Assembly: GCA_965214025.1 (NCBI GenBank)
Contig: CBDCAW010000041.1
Coordinates: 1 to 64,000 of the forward strand
DNA length: 64,000 nucleotides
Source: Granulosicoccus sp965214025
GTDB taxonomy: Bacteria > Pseudomonadota > Gammaproteobacteria > Granulosicoccales > Granulosicoccaceae
Direction of reading: 5' to 3'
In this document: positions 32,624-41,899 of the stretch, piece by piece
Layout: every line of letters begins with the position of its first letter
Numbering within the stretch: position 1 is the first letter of the stretch
The notes under the pieces: generated by a model
What the model was told of the DNA's origin: nothing
Seen by the model: only the letters and a program-made list of their open reading frames with translations
Databases searched by the model: none
Position numbers and translations under genes: made by a program

Positions 32624-34990
32624 GTGAACCCGATCGCTACCCCATCGAACAGCCGGGCCGCCGATCGTGCCGGCTTCCTGCTCACACGTGCCTGGCGTGA
32701 TACCCCGCAGGGGGTCGAGTTGACCTTCTGGGCAGCCTCCGACGAAGGTCCGTTCCGCGTCATCATGGAAGCACAGAAAGCGGTCTGCTTCATTGAACGC
32801 GACACGCCCTGCACACTCCCGGCAGGTGCGGTGCGCAAGCCGTTGCAACTCCGGCTGCTGGGTCGTGGCCCGGTGGACGGGCTCTACTTCCGTCATCAGA
32901 GGGATCTGCAGGCACTGCGGCACGCCGGGGTGACGCTTGCCGAATCCGACATCAAGCCGCCGGAACGCTTTTTGATGGAGCGCTTCGTACGAGCCGGCAT
33001 CAGGGTTAGCGGACCTGTCCGGGATGAGGCGGGCGTGGCCACCTTTCGCAATCCGCGGGTGCAGGCAGACGACTGCTCGCCGACATTGCGCGTGCTGGCG
33101 CTGGATATCGAAACCCGTGGCAGCAGCCAGCAACTGTATTCGATCGCCGCAGCCGAACTGCAAGGCGAGCACGCTGTCGTGTTCATGGTGGGAGAGCAGG
33201 CCGATCAGCGACGACAGGGATACGAGCTTCATTTCAAGAGGGATGAGAAAGCGGTGGTGCAGGCATTCCTGCACTGGCTTCACCGGGTCGATCCGGATGT
33301 GCTCACCGGCTGGAGCGTGACCAATTTCGATCTTGCGTTTCTAGAGCGCAAGTGCCGTGCGCTGAACCTGCCCTTCGCGTTCGGTCGTGGCTACGATATG
33401 GCGACCATTCTGCAGCCCGGTGCGTCGGGCGCACCACGCGTGGCGCGCATTCCCGGACGTGCAGTGCTCGATGGCATCGATCTGTTGAAGGCAGGCTTCT
33501 GGGTCTTCGACAGCTTTTCTCTCGACAACGTCGCCACTCAGTTGTTGGGCTCCGGCAAGTTGATAACACCTGAGCAGAACAAGGTCGCCGAGATCAATCG
33601 CCAGTTTCGCGACGACAAACCGCTGCTGGCCGACTACAACGTGCGCGATTGCACGTTGGTCAACGAGATCTTCGTCAAGGCCGACCTGATGGCCTTCACC
33701 TGCCAAAGAGCCGCGCTTACCGGCCTGGCGCTGGACCGCATGGGCGGAGCGGTGGCGGCGTTCGACAATCTCTACCTGCCGCGCCTGCATCGCCATGGCT
33801 TCGTGGCACCAGACATCCATGACGATACCAGCGGACTGAGCAGCCCCGGTGGTCATGTGCTCGACTCGGTACCCGGGCTGTACGAACATGTGCTGGTGCT
33901 CGACTTCAAGAGCCTGTACCCGAGCATCATCCGCACTTTCCACATCGATCCGATGGGGCTCGCCGAACCCGGGCCGGACCCGGTTCCAGGATTTCTCGAT
34001 GCTAGATTCTCCCGGGAGCGACACATCCTGCCCGAGCTCATCGAAACGCTCTGGGCCGCACGCGATCGTGCCCGTGAGGCGGCGGACGCACCGCTGTCGC
34101 AGGCGATCAAGATCATCATGAACTCGTTCTACGGTGTGCTCGGTACGGCCGCTTGCCGCTTCCACAGTCAGCAGCTCGCCACGAGCATCACCCGCCGCGG
34201 CCATGAGATCATCCTGCGCTCGCGTGACTGGATCGAGGCACAGGGGTATCGGGTGATCTACGGCGACACTGACTCGCTATTCGTGCTTGCCGGCACACAG
34301 CCAACTGCGGCGGTTCGCGAACAACCGAAGTACGAACCGGAGAACGATACGCATGAGGCAACGGGCGAACGGCTGATGAACGGACTCAACGCGTACTGGA
34401 AACTCAGCCTGGCGGAAGACTATCGTCTGGAGTCGAAGCTTGAAGTGGAATTCGAGACTCACTACACCCGCTTTCTGATGCCTACGGTACGGGGCATGCC
34501 CACGGGTAGCAAGAAACGTTACGCGGGCCTGATCGCAGGCGTCGCGGGCGAGAGCCGCTTGGTGGTGAAAGGGCTGGAAGCCGCCCGCACCGACTGGACG
34601 CCACTGGCACGCGATTTCCAGCGCGAGCTATTTCGTCGGGTGTTTCTCGACCTGCCATTCGACAGCTTCGTGCGTGAGGCGGCAGAAGCGCTGAAGTCAG
34701 GTGCCAGCGATGGCGCTCTGGTGTATCGAAAGCGGCTCCGCCGTCGTGTGGATGAGTACCAGCGCAACGTGCCGCCACACGTACAGGCCGCTCGCAAGCT
34801 TGCCGCGCCCGGCAACTGGATACGCTACGTGATCACCGTGAACGGCCCCGAGCCTGTCGAGGCGATGCAGTCACGCCCGGACTACCATCATTACCTCGAC
34901 AAACAACTGGCGCCGGCGGCGGACGGTATCCTGCAGTTCCTGGGCACCAGCTTCGAGGCGATTACCGACGCGCAGCTGCAGATGTTCTAG
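32624..34990 (+). CDS. polB: DNA polymerase II (family B)
   Basis: 788 residues from a GTG start, the size of E. coli Pol II (783). The 3'-5' exonuclease motifs are complete: ExoI LALDIETRG, ExoII LTGWSVTNFDLAFL, ExoIII YNVRDCTLV. The polymerase motifs are motif A DFKSLYPSIIRTF, motif B IKIIMNSFYGVLGT and motif C VIYGDTDSLFV with both catalytic aspartates. Pol II restarts forks and bypasses lesions and is SOS-induced in E. coli. I see no LexA box in the short gap before it here, so SOS control is not supported by this sequence. Confidence 0.95.
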   Translation: MNPIATPSNSRAADRAGFLLTRAWRDTPQGVELTFWAASDEGPFRVIMEAQKAVCFIERDTPCTLPAGAVRKPLQLRLLGRGPVDGLYFRHQRDLQALRHAGVTLAESDIKPPERFLMERFVRAGIRVSGPVRDEAGVATFRNPRVQADDCSPTLRVLALDIETRGSSQQLYSIAAAELQGEHAVVFMVGEQADQRRQGYELHFKRDEKAVVQAFLHWLHRVDPDVLTGWSVTNFDLAFLERKCRALNLPFAFGRGYDMATILQPGASGAPRVARIPGRAVLDGIDLLKAGFWVFDSFSLDNVATQLLGSGKLITPEQNKVAEINRQFRDDKPLLADYNVRDCTLVNEIFVKADLMAFTCQRAALTGLALDRMGGAVAAFDNLYLPRLHRHGFVAPDIHDDTSGLSSPGGHVLDSVPGLYEHVLVLDFKSLYPSIIRTFHIDPMGLAEPGPDPVPGFLDARFSRERHILPELIETLWAARDRAREAADAPLSQAIKIIMNSFYGVLGTAACRFHSQQLATSITRRGHEIILRSRDWIEAQGYRVIYGDTDSLFVLAGTQPTAAVREQPKYEPENDTHEATGERLMNGLNAYWKLSLAEDYRLESKLEVEFETHYTRFLMPTVRGMPTGSKKRYAGLIAGVAGESRLVVKGLEAARTDWTPLARDFQRELFRRVFLDLPFDSFVREAAEALKSGASDGALVYRKRLRRRVDEYQRNVPPHVQAARKLAAPGNWIRYVITVNGPEPVEAMQSRPDYHHYLDKQLAPAADGILQFLGTSFEAITDAQLQMF

Positions 34991-35068
34991 CGCATGGTGC
35001 AACGCACCTGTGGCAGGTACGGGCGTGAAGTTGCCGGAGCTGCGTCGTCACGGGGTGATCGCAGATGG

Positions 35069-35584
35069 TCAGTGCAGGTAGCCCGGCACCGAGAACACAT
35101 AGTCCGACTGGTTCAAGGACACAGCCGCCGTATGGCAACTCGAGCAGAATTCATTCGGGCCCGCCTCATCCTTGTAGCCCGCGGCCCAGATCCAGTCTTC
35201 CTTCGGCGTTCCTTTCGCATCACCGACCTTGACGCTGACGGTCAGGTCCGGGTCGGTGCCGGCTTCCCAGGCGGCCTTGTCGTCATACTGCTCCTTGACC
35301 ACGACCGTACCCTCGGGAAAATCGTAAGGACCGTCGCCAATCAGCATCGCCCGGCCCACGTCGTTGACGAACACATCGCGATAGCCCTCGGGTCCTTTGT
35401 GCACGGTACCCAACGCGGGCGATGCGCCGGTGGATGGATTGCCTTCAGTGACCTTCGTCCAGTTCCGGTAGTCGGCCCAGCGTTCATCGGCGTCCCGGAA
35501 GGGGCTGGTGACAGTGGCGCATCCGGCGAGCATTGCACCGGCACTGATGACGACTCCGAACATTTTGACTGAAAGGTACTTCAT
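35069..35584 (-). CDS. Cytochrome P460-like lipoprotein with one c-type heme site
   Basis: About 171 residues. A lipoprotein signal (VVISAGAMLAGC, Cys22) precedes a beta-rich domain in the P460 style: YRDVFVNDVGRAMLIGDGPY, FPEGTVVVKEQYDDKAAW, DWIWAAGYKDE, then the heme attachment CSSCH near residue 152. P460 family members oxidise hydroxylamine or nitric-oxide-related species, but many relatives of this kind are uncharacterised. The P460 Lys-heme crosslink cannot be judged. It has its own promoter region and no operon partner. Confidence 0.8.
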   Translation of the reverse strand: MKYLSVKMFGVVISAGAMLAGCATVTSPFRDADERWADYRNWTKVTEGNPSTGASPALGTVHKGPEGYRDVFVNDVGRAMLIGDGPYDFPEGTVVVKEQYDDKAAWEAGTDPDLTVSVKVGDAKGTPKEDWIWAAGYKDEAGPNEFCSSCHTAAVSLNQSDYVFSVPGYLH

Positions 35585-35968
35585 GGGAAAACCTCTTTGT
35601 GGTCGAACGCGTGCGTGATGGCAATGCTTGAAGAACAGGTGCTCCGCTGTCAGGTGCACCCATGAATGACGCAAACGTCGATCGGCAGGTACACCGACGA
35701 TCCGGAAACGATATCGAGACACCGTGGCCGAAAGTGACGCACCTGCAATTATGACCGCGCTATCTGTAGAGAAGTTCACAATTTCTTCAATTCGGTAGCG
35801 GTATGCAAAACCATTGTGAACTCACGCATGCCTCTGGCAGCGCAGGCGGCACAGGCAGCCGGTATTCGTACCGAATAGGGTCAAGTTGCATAAGTGCAAC
35901 AGCTATCGAATTGACAGGTTAGCTGGCTCGAATCAAACTAGTGCAAATTCTCAACCAGTGATCCTTGC
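35585..35968. other. Intergenic region upstream of the first GH16 gene
   Basis: About 380 bases with no convincing gene; promoters for the P460-like gene (minus) and GH16 gene (plus). Two short perfect inverted repeats lie 70-100 bp before the GH16 start: TATTCG-TAC-CGAATA (35873-35887) and GTTGCA-TAAG-TGCAAC (35885-35900, overlapping the end of a GGGTCAA run). They could be operators; neither is followed by a T-run, so terminators are unlikely. Confidence 0.4.
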
Positions 35969-37537
35969 ATGATGCGTTGCCGTCTGTATAACCCGTTACT
36001 CGTCACTTTGCTGTCAGGTACCCTTGCCGTTGCCGGCTGCAGCTCGGATGATGATTCCAGCAGCGATAGCAACACCACCGCTGATACTTCCGAAGCTGTT
36101 GCCCAGGGCGAGGTCGCTGCCGAGGGCACTGCAGTTGCCGAAGACGGAGCCACTGCGCTCTCGTCCGGCGCCGTATCGAATACGACCGGTACAGCACCAG
36201 GTACCTCTGACGATGCAGCACCGGCCGCTCCGGGTACCACCGGCCCTGACCCGACAGGCTCGGCCGAACCGAGACCTACCGCGGGCCCCGGCGCCGAAGG
36301 CCAAACCGCAGCCGACGACTACAGCCCGACCGCTACCGAATCGGCATCTCTCGCCGGTCCGAGCACCGTGGACGAAACCCTGGGCGCAGGTCCTCCCACG
36401 GCACCCGGCGGTCTGGTCGCTCTGATGACCTCCTACGACTGGGTCGAGTTCTCCTGGACACCCTCTGCTGACGACCAGGCAGTGGTTGCCTACGAAATCA
36501 GCCGCAACGGCGAATTGATTCACACCGTCACCGGCGACAATGAAGCAGAAACCACCCAATGGCTGACCACCAGCTACATGGATTGCAACTACACGAAGAA
36601 CACGGAATGCGTGACCACACAGCCGGCCGCCGGCACGGAAAACAGCTACACCGTGGTAGCCGTCGATAACGAGGGTCTGAAGTCGCAACCGTCTGAAGCG
36701 GTCACGTTGGGATTGCTCAGCGAAACCACTTCTACGGTGGATCTGGCAGAGTACACGCCGATCTTCGAAGACGAGTTCGAAGGCGAAGTACTTGATCGCA
36801 GCAAGTGGAAGACCTCCCTTGCCTGGGGTGCCGATACCATCATCAATGGCGAAACCCAGTACTTCGTAGATACCTTCGGTAGCGGCGCGGATCTGGGTTA
36901 CGACCCTTTCGTGTTCAACGGCGAAACACTGTCGATCGAAGGTATTCCCACACCGCCTGAGCTTCAGGCGCAGGCCAATGGCCAGCCCTACCTCTCGGGC
37001 GTCATTTCCTCCTTGAACTACTTCAACATGACCTACGGGTATGTGGAGATGAGCGCACAGCTGGCCGGTGGTGAGGGCCTGCTTTCCACGTTCTATCTGT
37101 TCAACGATGATTACGAGCGCAACAAGCCTGAAATCGACATCGTCGAATACATCGGTGCCGATGTAACCACGCCTTACCAGACTTACCATTACTACGACAG
37201 CAACAAGTCACGTTCGGTAATCGGTGAAAAGCATTCCTCGCCCACGATGGTGTACGACGGTGGCGTCGATTACAGCGCCGGCTTCCATACCTACGGGGTC
37301 TTGTGGGAGCCTGAGCTGATAATCTGGTATATCGACGGTATCGAGGTGCAGCGTATCGCCGGCCCGCGTGTATCCGACGAGAAGATGCACATCGTTGCGC
37401 AGATGGTGGTCGGCAGCAACTGGATCGGCGAACCTGCAGCAGATACACAGTTCCCGGTCAAGGTCGAGATCGACTACATCCGCGCTTATCAGCGTAATGG
37501 CTCGGTTGACGCGGGTGCGCCGGCAGCGGCTGATTAA
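35969..37537 (+). CDS. GH16-family glycoside hydrolase lipoprotein
   Basis: 522 residues: lipoprotein signal with lipobox LAVAGC, a 100-residue acidic Ser/Thr/Ala-rich linker, a fibronectin-like module (PPTAPGGLVALMTSYDWVEF, AYEISRNGELIHTV; about residues 145-250), then the GH16 domain (FEDEFEGEVLDRSKWKTSLA) with catalytic PEIDIVEYIG, matching the E-[ILV]-D-x-x-E motif (nucleophile and acid/base Glu). GH16 enzymes cut beta-1,3/1,4-glucans, agar, carrageenan or xyloglucan; the substrate cannot be told. It should sit in the outer membrane facing outward. It is 370 bp upstream of a close paralogue. Confidence 0.88.
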   Translation: MMRCRLYNPLLVTLLSGTLAVAGCSSDDDSSSDSNTTADTSEAVAQGEVAAEGTAVAEDGATALSSGAVSNTTGTAPGTSDDAAPAAPGTTGPDPTGSAEPRPTAGPGAEGQTAADDYSPTATESASLAGPSTVDETLGAGPPTAPGGLVALMTSYDWVEFSWTPSADDQAVVAYEISRNGELIHTVTGDNEAETTQWLTTSYMDCNYTKNTECVTTQPAAGTENSYTVVAVDNEGLKSQPSEAVTLGLLSETTSTVDLAEYTPIFEDEFEGEVLDRSKWKTSLAWGADTIINGETQYFVDTFGSGADLGYDPFVFNGETLSIEGIPTPPELQAQANGQPYLSGVISSLNYFNMTYGYVEMSAQLAGGEGLLSTFYLFNDDYERNKPEIDIVEYIGADVTTPYQTYHYYDSNKSRSVIGEKHSSPTMVYDGGVDYSAGFHTYGVLWEPELIIWYIDGIEVQRIAGPRVSDEKMHIVAQMVVGSNWIGEPAADTQFPVKVEIDYIRAYQRNGSVDAGAPAAAD

Positions 37538-37908
37538 ACCCACGCCACGACAGAAGCAGGCAGCGCTTGAAAGGACAGCGCTGTCGAAACAGCGGTAGGG
37601 AATGCACCGAAGCGGGCAGTTGAAAAGTCAGTGGTATCACTGAAATACGTGGTACCACTGAGACTGTTACACCTTCGACGAAGTAGACTTTACGCAACGG
37701 TTCCAACGGATCGCTCAGCGCAATAAAGCCTCTCCCATCCAGGTGGTGTGAACCGTCTGGCACGGGTGCCCGGCTATCGTAAATATCGGCTGGTACCGAT
37801 GGCCGGAGTTCGTCAACACCGACTTGACTAACCTCATACTTCGGCAAACTTGAATTCCGAATGCTATGGTCCATGATCTGTCAACCAGGTCAGGATCACG
37901 CAACGTAC
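37538..37908. other. Intergenic region between the two GH16 genes
   Basis: About 370 bases with no gene. It contains a perfect 9-bp inverted repeat, TCAGTGGTA (37628-37636) and TACCACTGA (37653-37661), with a 16-base spacer. It has no T-run, so it is more like an operator or weak terminator than a clear intrinsic terminator. The second GH16 gene probably has its own promoter downstream of it. Confidence 0.4.
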
Positions 37909-39687
37909 ATGAAATCGTTTGCCCGGCTTGTTCTCGCCGCAGCCCTCGGCGGTACGTTGAGCGCCTGCACATCGTCCGACGACGATGCGTTCATGCCAGG
38001 TACGGCACCTCTCCCCGCAAGTGAACCGGGTACTGAACCGTCCACACCGGGCAGTTCACCCGCCGGGGGCGAAAGCGTCGTCGGGCAGGAAACCTCCGGG
38101 GACCAGAATGCCGGTCAGGACACGACCGGTGCGCCGGACGGTAGTGGCACGGACGGCGGTACCGATGGCGGCCTGCCCCCACCTGACGGCGGAACGAACG
38201 AAGCGAGTAGCGGTGGTGATACACCGCCCGACTCGGCCGGTGACGATGCGGAGCCTGATGTTCCGTTCGTGAACCTCGACGCCCCTCCGGTGCCGGGGCC
38301 CGACCCTGAAGACCCGTTCGGCTCCCTGCTTGAAACCGACAATGAAGCGCCGCTTGAAGGTGGAGCCCCGACCGCACCCAAGAACCTGCGCATCGATCTG
38401 GTGTCCAACGACTGGGCTGAATTCAGCTGGGCACCATCGAATGACGACGAAGGCGTGGTGGCGTACAACATCAGCCGCAGTGACGGCCAGGTTTATACCG
38501 TGGCGCCAGACCAGACCAGCCCCTCGCAGGGCACCCAGGACGAGATTGACAAGTACTGGCAGACCACCTCGTTCATCGACTGCAACTACACCCGTTTCGA
38601 CCTCGCCATTCACGCCTGTACCACCAACGGCCCTTCGCCCGGAGACCGGTTCAGCTATCAGGTCAGCGCTGTCGACGAGGATGGTAACGAGTCCGAGCCG
38701 TCGGAATTATTGACGATCACCTACCACGCGCCGCGCAATGCCCCAATTCCAGTCTATGCGGATTTCTACCTGAACCCGGATGACGACTTTGCTCAGCAGA
38801 ACGACCTGTCGAATACTGCCTTTTTCGTCGCTGACAATTTCGACCTGGTGTTCGAGGATGATTTCGACGGTTCGGTCATTGATGATTCCAAATGGAACAC
38901 GCAGCTGACCTGGGGTGACAGCCGGATCATCAATGGCGAGCAGCAGTATTTCGTCAACACCCAGAAAGACACTGAATTCGGTTACGACCCGTTCGATCTC
39001 GCTGATTCGACGTTGACGATCGAAGCGGTTCCGACACCGGCACGCACAGCACCGAACCTGCCACCGATCTGTGCCGAAGAAGATCCGAGTGGCAATGAGC
39101 GCTGCCAGTTTCTCTCCGGCGCACTTTCCAGCCACGACAAGTTCGGCATGACCTTCGGCTACGTGGAAAGTCGTATGAAGGTCAGCGGCACACCGGGCGC
39201 TCTGTCCAGTTTCTATCTCTATCATCGCTATGCCGGAGCGGGCGTGAATCGCCATGCACCGGAAATAGACATCATCGAGTATCTGGGCGAAAACCCGTTC
39301 GGTGATGAAGATGCGTTCCAGACCTATCACTTCGCCGATGTGAACACTGGCACCGTTCGCTCCGCGCCGACGATGGCTTACGAAAACCCGGAAGGTGAAC
39401 TTTACAGCGACGATTACCACACCTACAGCGTGCTGTGGGAGCCGCAATTGGTGATCTGGTACATCGACGGCATCGAGATAAAGCGCCTGACCGGCCCGCA
39501 GGTGTCGCGCCAGCAGATGAACATCGTCACCTACCTGGTCGCAGGCAGTGCCTGGGCTCCCACGCCGGATGTCGCCGCAGATATTTTTCCGCTGGAATAC
39601 GAAATCGACTACATCCGCGCCTACCAGCGCGGGCGCTACCAGTGCAACAACACCAACGACAACAGCGCCAACCCCATCTGCCGATAA
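37909..39687 (+). CDS. Second GH16-family glycoside hydrolase lipoprotein
   Basis: 592 residues from the ATG that opens a lipoprotein signal (LVLAAALGGTLSACTSS). It has a long Gly/Asp/Pro-rich linker (about residues 30-145), a fibronectin-like module (PKNLRIDLVSNDWAEFSWAP, AYNISRSDGQVYTV), and a GH16 domain (FEDDFDGSVIDDSKWNTQLT) with catalytic PEIDIIEYLG. An extra cysteine-bearing loop (PPICAEEDPSGNERCQ) is not in the first copy. Layout and end sequence (YEIDYIRAYQRG) match the first copy, so the pair arose by duplication, and the differing linkers and loops suggest different targets or attachment. Confidence 0.88.
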   Translation: MKSFARLVLAAALGGTLSACTSSDDDAFMPGTAPLPASEPGTEPSTPGSSPAGGESVVGQETSGDQNAGQDTTGAPDGSGTDGGTDGGLPPPDGGTNEASSGGDTPPDSAGDDAEPDVPFVNLDAPPVPGPDPEDPFGSLLETDNEAPLEGGAPTAPKNLRIDLVSNDWAEFSWAPSNDDEGVVAYNISRSDGQVYTVAPDQTSPSQGTQDEIDKYWQTTSFIDCNYTRFDLAIHACTTNGPSPGDRFSYQVSAVDEDGNESEPSELLTITYHAPRNAPIPVYADFYLNPDDDFAQQNDLSNTAFFVADNFDLVFEDDFDGSVIDDSKWNTQLTWGDSRIINGEQQYFVNTQKDTEFGYDPFDLADSTLTIEAVPTPARTAPNLPPICAEEDPSGNERCQFLSGALSSHDKFGMTFGYVESRMKVSGTPGALSSFYLYHRYAGAGVNRHAPEIDIIEYLGENPFGDEDAFQTYHFADVNTGTVRSAPTMAYENPEGELYSDDYHTYSVLWEPQLVIWYIDGIEIKRLTGPQVSRQQMNIVTYLVAGSAWAPTPDVAADIFPLEYEIDYIRAYQRGRYQCNNTNDNSANPICR

Positions 39688-39719
39688 GGCATCGCGCACC
39701 TCACGACATGTTCAGGATA

Positions 39720-40610
39720 TCAACGCCACAGTAACAGCAGCAGCACGCTACCCACGATGGCCAACATGCCTGCAAGCTCGCGAGAGTTGATGCGCTCGCG
39801 AAAGAACAGCAGCGTAATCAGCACCGAGAAGATGAACTCGACCTGCCCCAGCGCCTTGACCAATGCCGGTTCCTGATAGGTCATTGCGGTGAACCACCCT
39901 ACGGAGCCCAGCGCACTGGTGAGGCCGACGAACGCAGCCAGCCGGTAACGCTCACCGATCAATGCCAGTTGATGCGGCTCGCGAACACTGGTATAGGCCA
40001 GGCAAACCAGTGACTGGAAACTTACCATCAGCAGCAGCGTCACGGCTGCGCTTTCGAGAACGCCGATACCGAGGCTCAGGCTGGCCTGCCGCAGCCACAG
40101 AGAGGTGAAGGCAAAGCAGGTGCCTGACAGCAGACCGAGGGTCACATTGCGGTAGTCCCACGGCTGCCGATCGACAGGCATGCTGACGATGAAGATACCG
40201 GCGAACCCGATCAGGATCGCCAGCCAGCCAACTGGCGATAGCACCGAGCCGAAGAACAGCGTACCGATCAGGGCGGTCTGAACCGCCTCGGTCTTGGCGA
40301 AGCTGGTACCGACGGCAAAGTTGCGGAAACTGAACATCTTGATCAGCAAGAGTGTGGCAACGATCTGTGCCAGGCTTGCAAGCGTGGCAAACCCGATGAA
40401 CCGGGAATTGGCAAGCGCTTCGGCCAATAATGTGACGGAACGGTCCCCGGCCAGCCAGAACAGGTAAAGCACCACGAAAGGCAGACCGAAAACGTAACGC
40501 ACCAGCGTGGAACTCATGGGGCTGATGCTACCGCTGAGCTGCTTTTGCCCGGCCGTACGCACCGCCTGCATCAGTGCCGCCATGAACGTGAACGCTACCC
40601 AGCCACTCAA
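39720..40610 (-). CDS. EamA/DMT-family permease
   Basis: 296 residues, ten predicted helices in two five-helix halves, each starting with an EamA-like module (VAFTFMAALMQAVRTAGQKQ; GLLSGTCFAFTSLWLRQASL). The end has TYQEPALVKALGQVEFIFSV followed by LFFRERINSRELAGMLAIVG, typical of drug/metabolite transporter family proteins. Substrate unknown. It converges with the second GH16 gene, whose end is only 32 bp away. Confidence 0.85.
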   Translation of the reverse strand: MSGWVAFTFMAALMQAVRTAGQKQLSGSISPMSSTLVRYVFGLPFVVLYLFWLAGDRSVTLLAEALANSRFIGFATLASLAQIVATLLLIKMFSFRNFAVGTSFAKTEAVQTALIGTLFFGSVLSPVGWLAILIGFAGIFIVSMPVDRQPWDYRNVTLGLLSGTCFAFTSLWLRQASLSLGIGVLESAAVTLLLMVSFQSLVCLAYTSVREPHQLALIGERYRLAAFVGLTSALGSVGWFTAMTYQEPALVKALGQVEFIFSVLITLLFFRERINSRELAGMLAIVGSVLLLLLWR

Positions 40611-40641
40611 GATTTCATCTCCTTCCGCGACGTTTCAATCG

Positions 40642-40745
40642 GCATGCCCGCCACTCAGCACCGCATCGTCTTCTCGACAACTCCGGCAGCATGCCTGCCA
40701 CCCCGGACCGCATCGCCTTCTCGACAACCCGGACAGCATGCTTGC
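40642..40745. repeat. 47-bp direct repeat, two copies and a partial third
   Basis: Copies start at 40642, 40689 and 40736 (GCATGC followed by CGCATCGTCTTCTCGACAAC-like sequence). They lie in the gap between the EamA gene and nnrU. They are not coding in either strand with any confidence. Confidence 0.8.
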
Positions 40746-40873
40746 CTGTGCCCGGTATGACACCAGTGTGTTCCTTCACCTGCCGGAAATGAAATGACTA
40801 AACCTGATAGCCGTCATACCCTGGAGGAATGAGGTAGGCTCATGCGACACCCATCGAAGCACCCCCTGTCGTC

Positions 40874-41500
40874 ATGATCCTGCTGCTGCTCGGCCTTCTG
40901 CTCTTCCTCGGCGTGCATTCCGCGCGTATCGTCGCGGAAGGTCCGCGCGAACGCTTTATCGAAAAGCGCGGTGAAGGGGCCTGGAAGGGATTGTATTCAG
41001 TGGTGTCGCTGGTCGGTCTGGTGCTGATCGTCTACGGTTACGGCCAGACCAGGCTGAACCCGGTAGTAGTGTGGAATCCGCCCGCAGGCCTGGCCCATCT
41101 CGCTATCCTGCTGACGCTGATCGCTTTCGTGCTGGTGGCAGCCGCCTATGTGCCTGGCAACCGACTACGCCCGCTGGTCGGGCACCCGATGGTACTCGGC
41201 GTGAAGGTCTGGGCACTGGCGCACCTGCTGGCCAATGGCAGGTCGGGAGACATGCTGCTGTTCGGTGCGTTTCTCGTATGGGCCGTAGCCGACTTCGCGA
41301 GCAGCCGACGCCGTGATCGCAAGGCTGCCGATGATCATGCCACTGTGACAGGCACTGGCGCTACCAACACCGGGACTGGTGCGACGCGTACCGGCGGCCT
41401 GGGACGGGATCTGATTACTGTAGCCGCTGGCGTCACGGTCTGGCTGATCTTCGCCCTGTGGCTGCATCGTGCCTGGATCGGCGTATCGCCGTTTGGTTGA
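40874..41500 (+). CDS. nnrU: NnrU-family membrane protein
   Basis: 208 residues with the family start LLGLLLFLGVHSARIVAEGP (His in HSARI is conserved) and YSVVSLVGLVLIVYGYGQTR, five or six helices, HLLANGRSGDMLLFGAFLVW, and a hydrophobic end after a Gly/Thr-rich insert near residues 160-175 (GTGATNTGTGATRTGG). NnrU is named for nitrite/nitric oxide reduction genes, but the family is wider and related to isoprenylcysteine-type membrane enzymes. No denitrification gene is in view except the distant P460-like protein. Confidence 0.85.
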   Translation: MILLLLGLLLFLGVHSARIVAEGPRERFIEKRGEGAWKGLYSVVSLVGLVLIVYGYGQTRLNPVVVWNPPAGLAHLAILLTLIAFVLVAAAYVPGNRLRPLVGHPMVLGVKVWALAHLLANGRSGDMLLFGAFLVWAVADFASSRRRDRKAADDHATVTGTGATNTGTGATRTGGLGRDLITVAAGVTVWLIFALWLHRAWIGVSPFG

Positions 41501-41885
41501 GCAGCGGGTGAGCTCGCGCAAATGCATCACGTTTGAACGAGGCTCCATGACACCTCGCTCTGTGAAGAGACCCGCTCGCCCAGTCTGAACATCGATGACC
41601 CCGCGTCGATTTGCTGGTTACGTGCTGGGCGAAAACTCTGCAGAAGTGAGAAGTATCGCGGTAACGGTAATGCTTGAGCCGGGCAGTTCTCAAGATCGGG
41701 CCGGGCCGGAGCACAAGGTCGGCACAAGGTCGGCACAAGGTCGGCTCAAGGTCGGCTCAAGGTCCACTCCAAGGTCCACTCAATGGCGGACCGGAACCAG
41801 CCTACCGTCAGCTAGAAACCTGACCCCGCTCACATATCTGGAAAACTAACACCACAGGTATTGTCAACACTTCCTGCACAACTGT
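41501..41885. other. Intergenic region before dnaE2
   Basis: About 385 bases with no convincing gene. It contains an 11-bp tandem repeat (listed) and, at its end, the promoter and LexA box of dnaE2. The stretch between 41501 and 41700 shows nothing I can name. Confidence 0.5.
41711..41782. repeat. 11-bp tandem repeat (GCACAAGGTCG type)
   Basis: Five units of GCACAAGGTCG or GCTCAAGGTCG run from 41711 to about 41765, followed by two 12-base ACTCCAAGGTCC-like units. Period 11 is not a codon multiple and there is no reading frame through it. It lies about 100 bp upstream of the dnaE2 LexA box. Confidence 0.85.
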
Positions 41886-41899
41886 ATGTTAATACAGTT
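41861..41899 (+). promoter_or_regulatory. dnaE2 promoter with a perfect LexA box
   Basis: AACTGTATGTTAATACAGTT at 41880-41899 is an exact match to the CTGT-N8-ACAG consensus with symmetric flanks. TTGTCA at 41861-41866 and TATGTT at 41885-41890 (18-base spacing) give a plausible -35/-10 pair, the -10 lying inside the box. That puts the transcription start at about 41897, next to the ATG at 41901. Confidence 0.85.

Noticed and set aside
36014..37189. A 391-codon open frame antisense to the first GH16 gene
   Set aside because: The plus strand carries a complete signal peptide, linker and GH16 motif; the antisense frame has only low-complexity Gly/Arg/Cys sequence.
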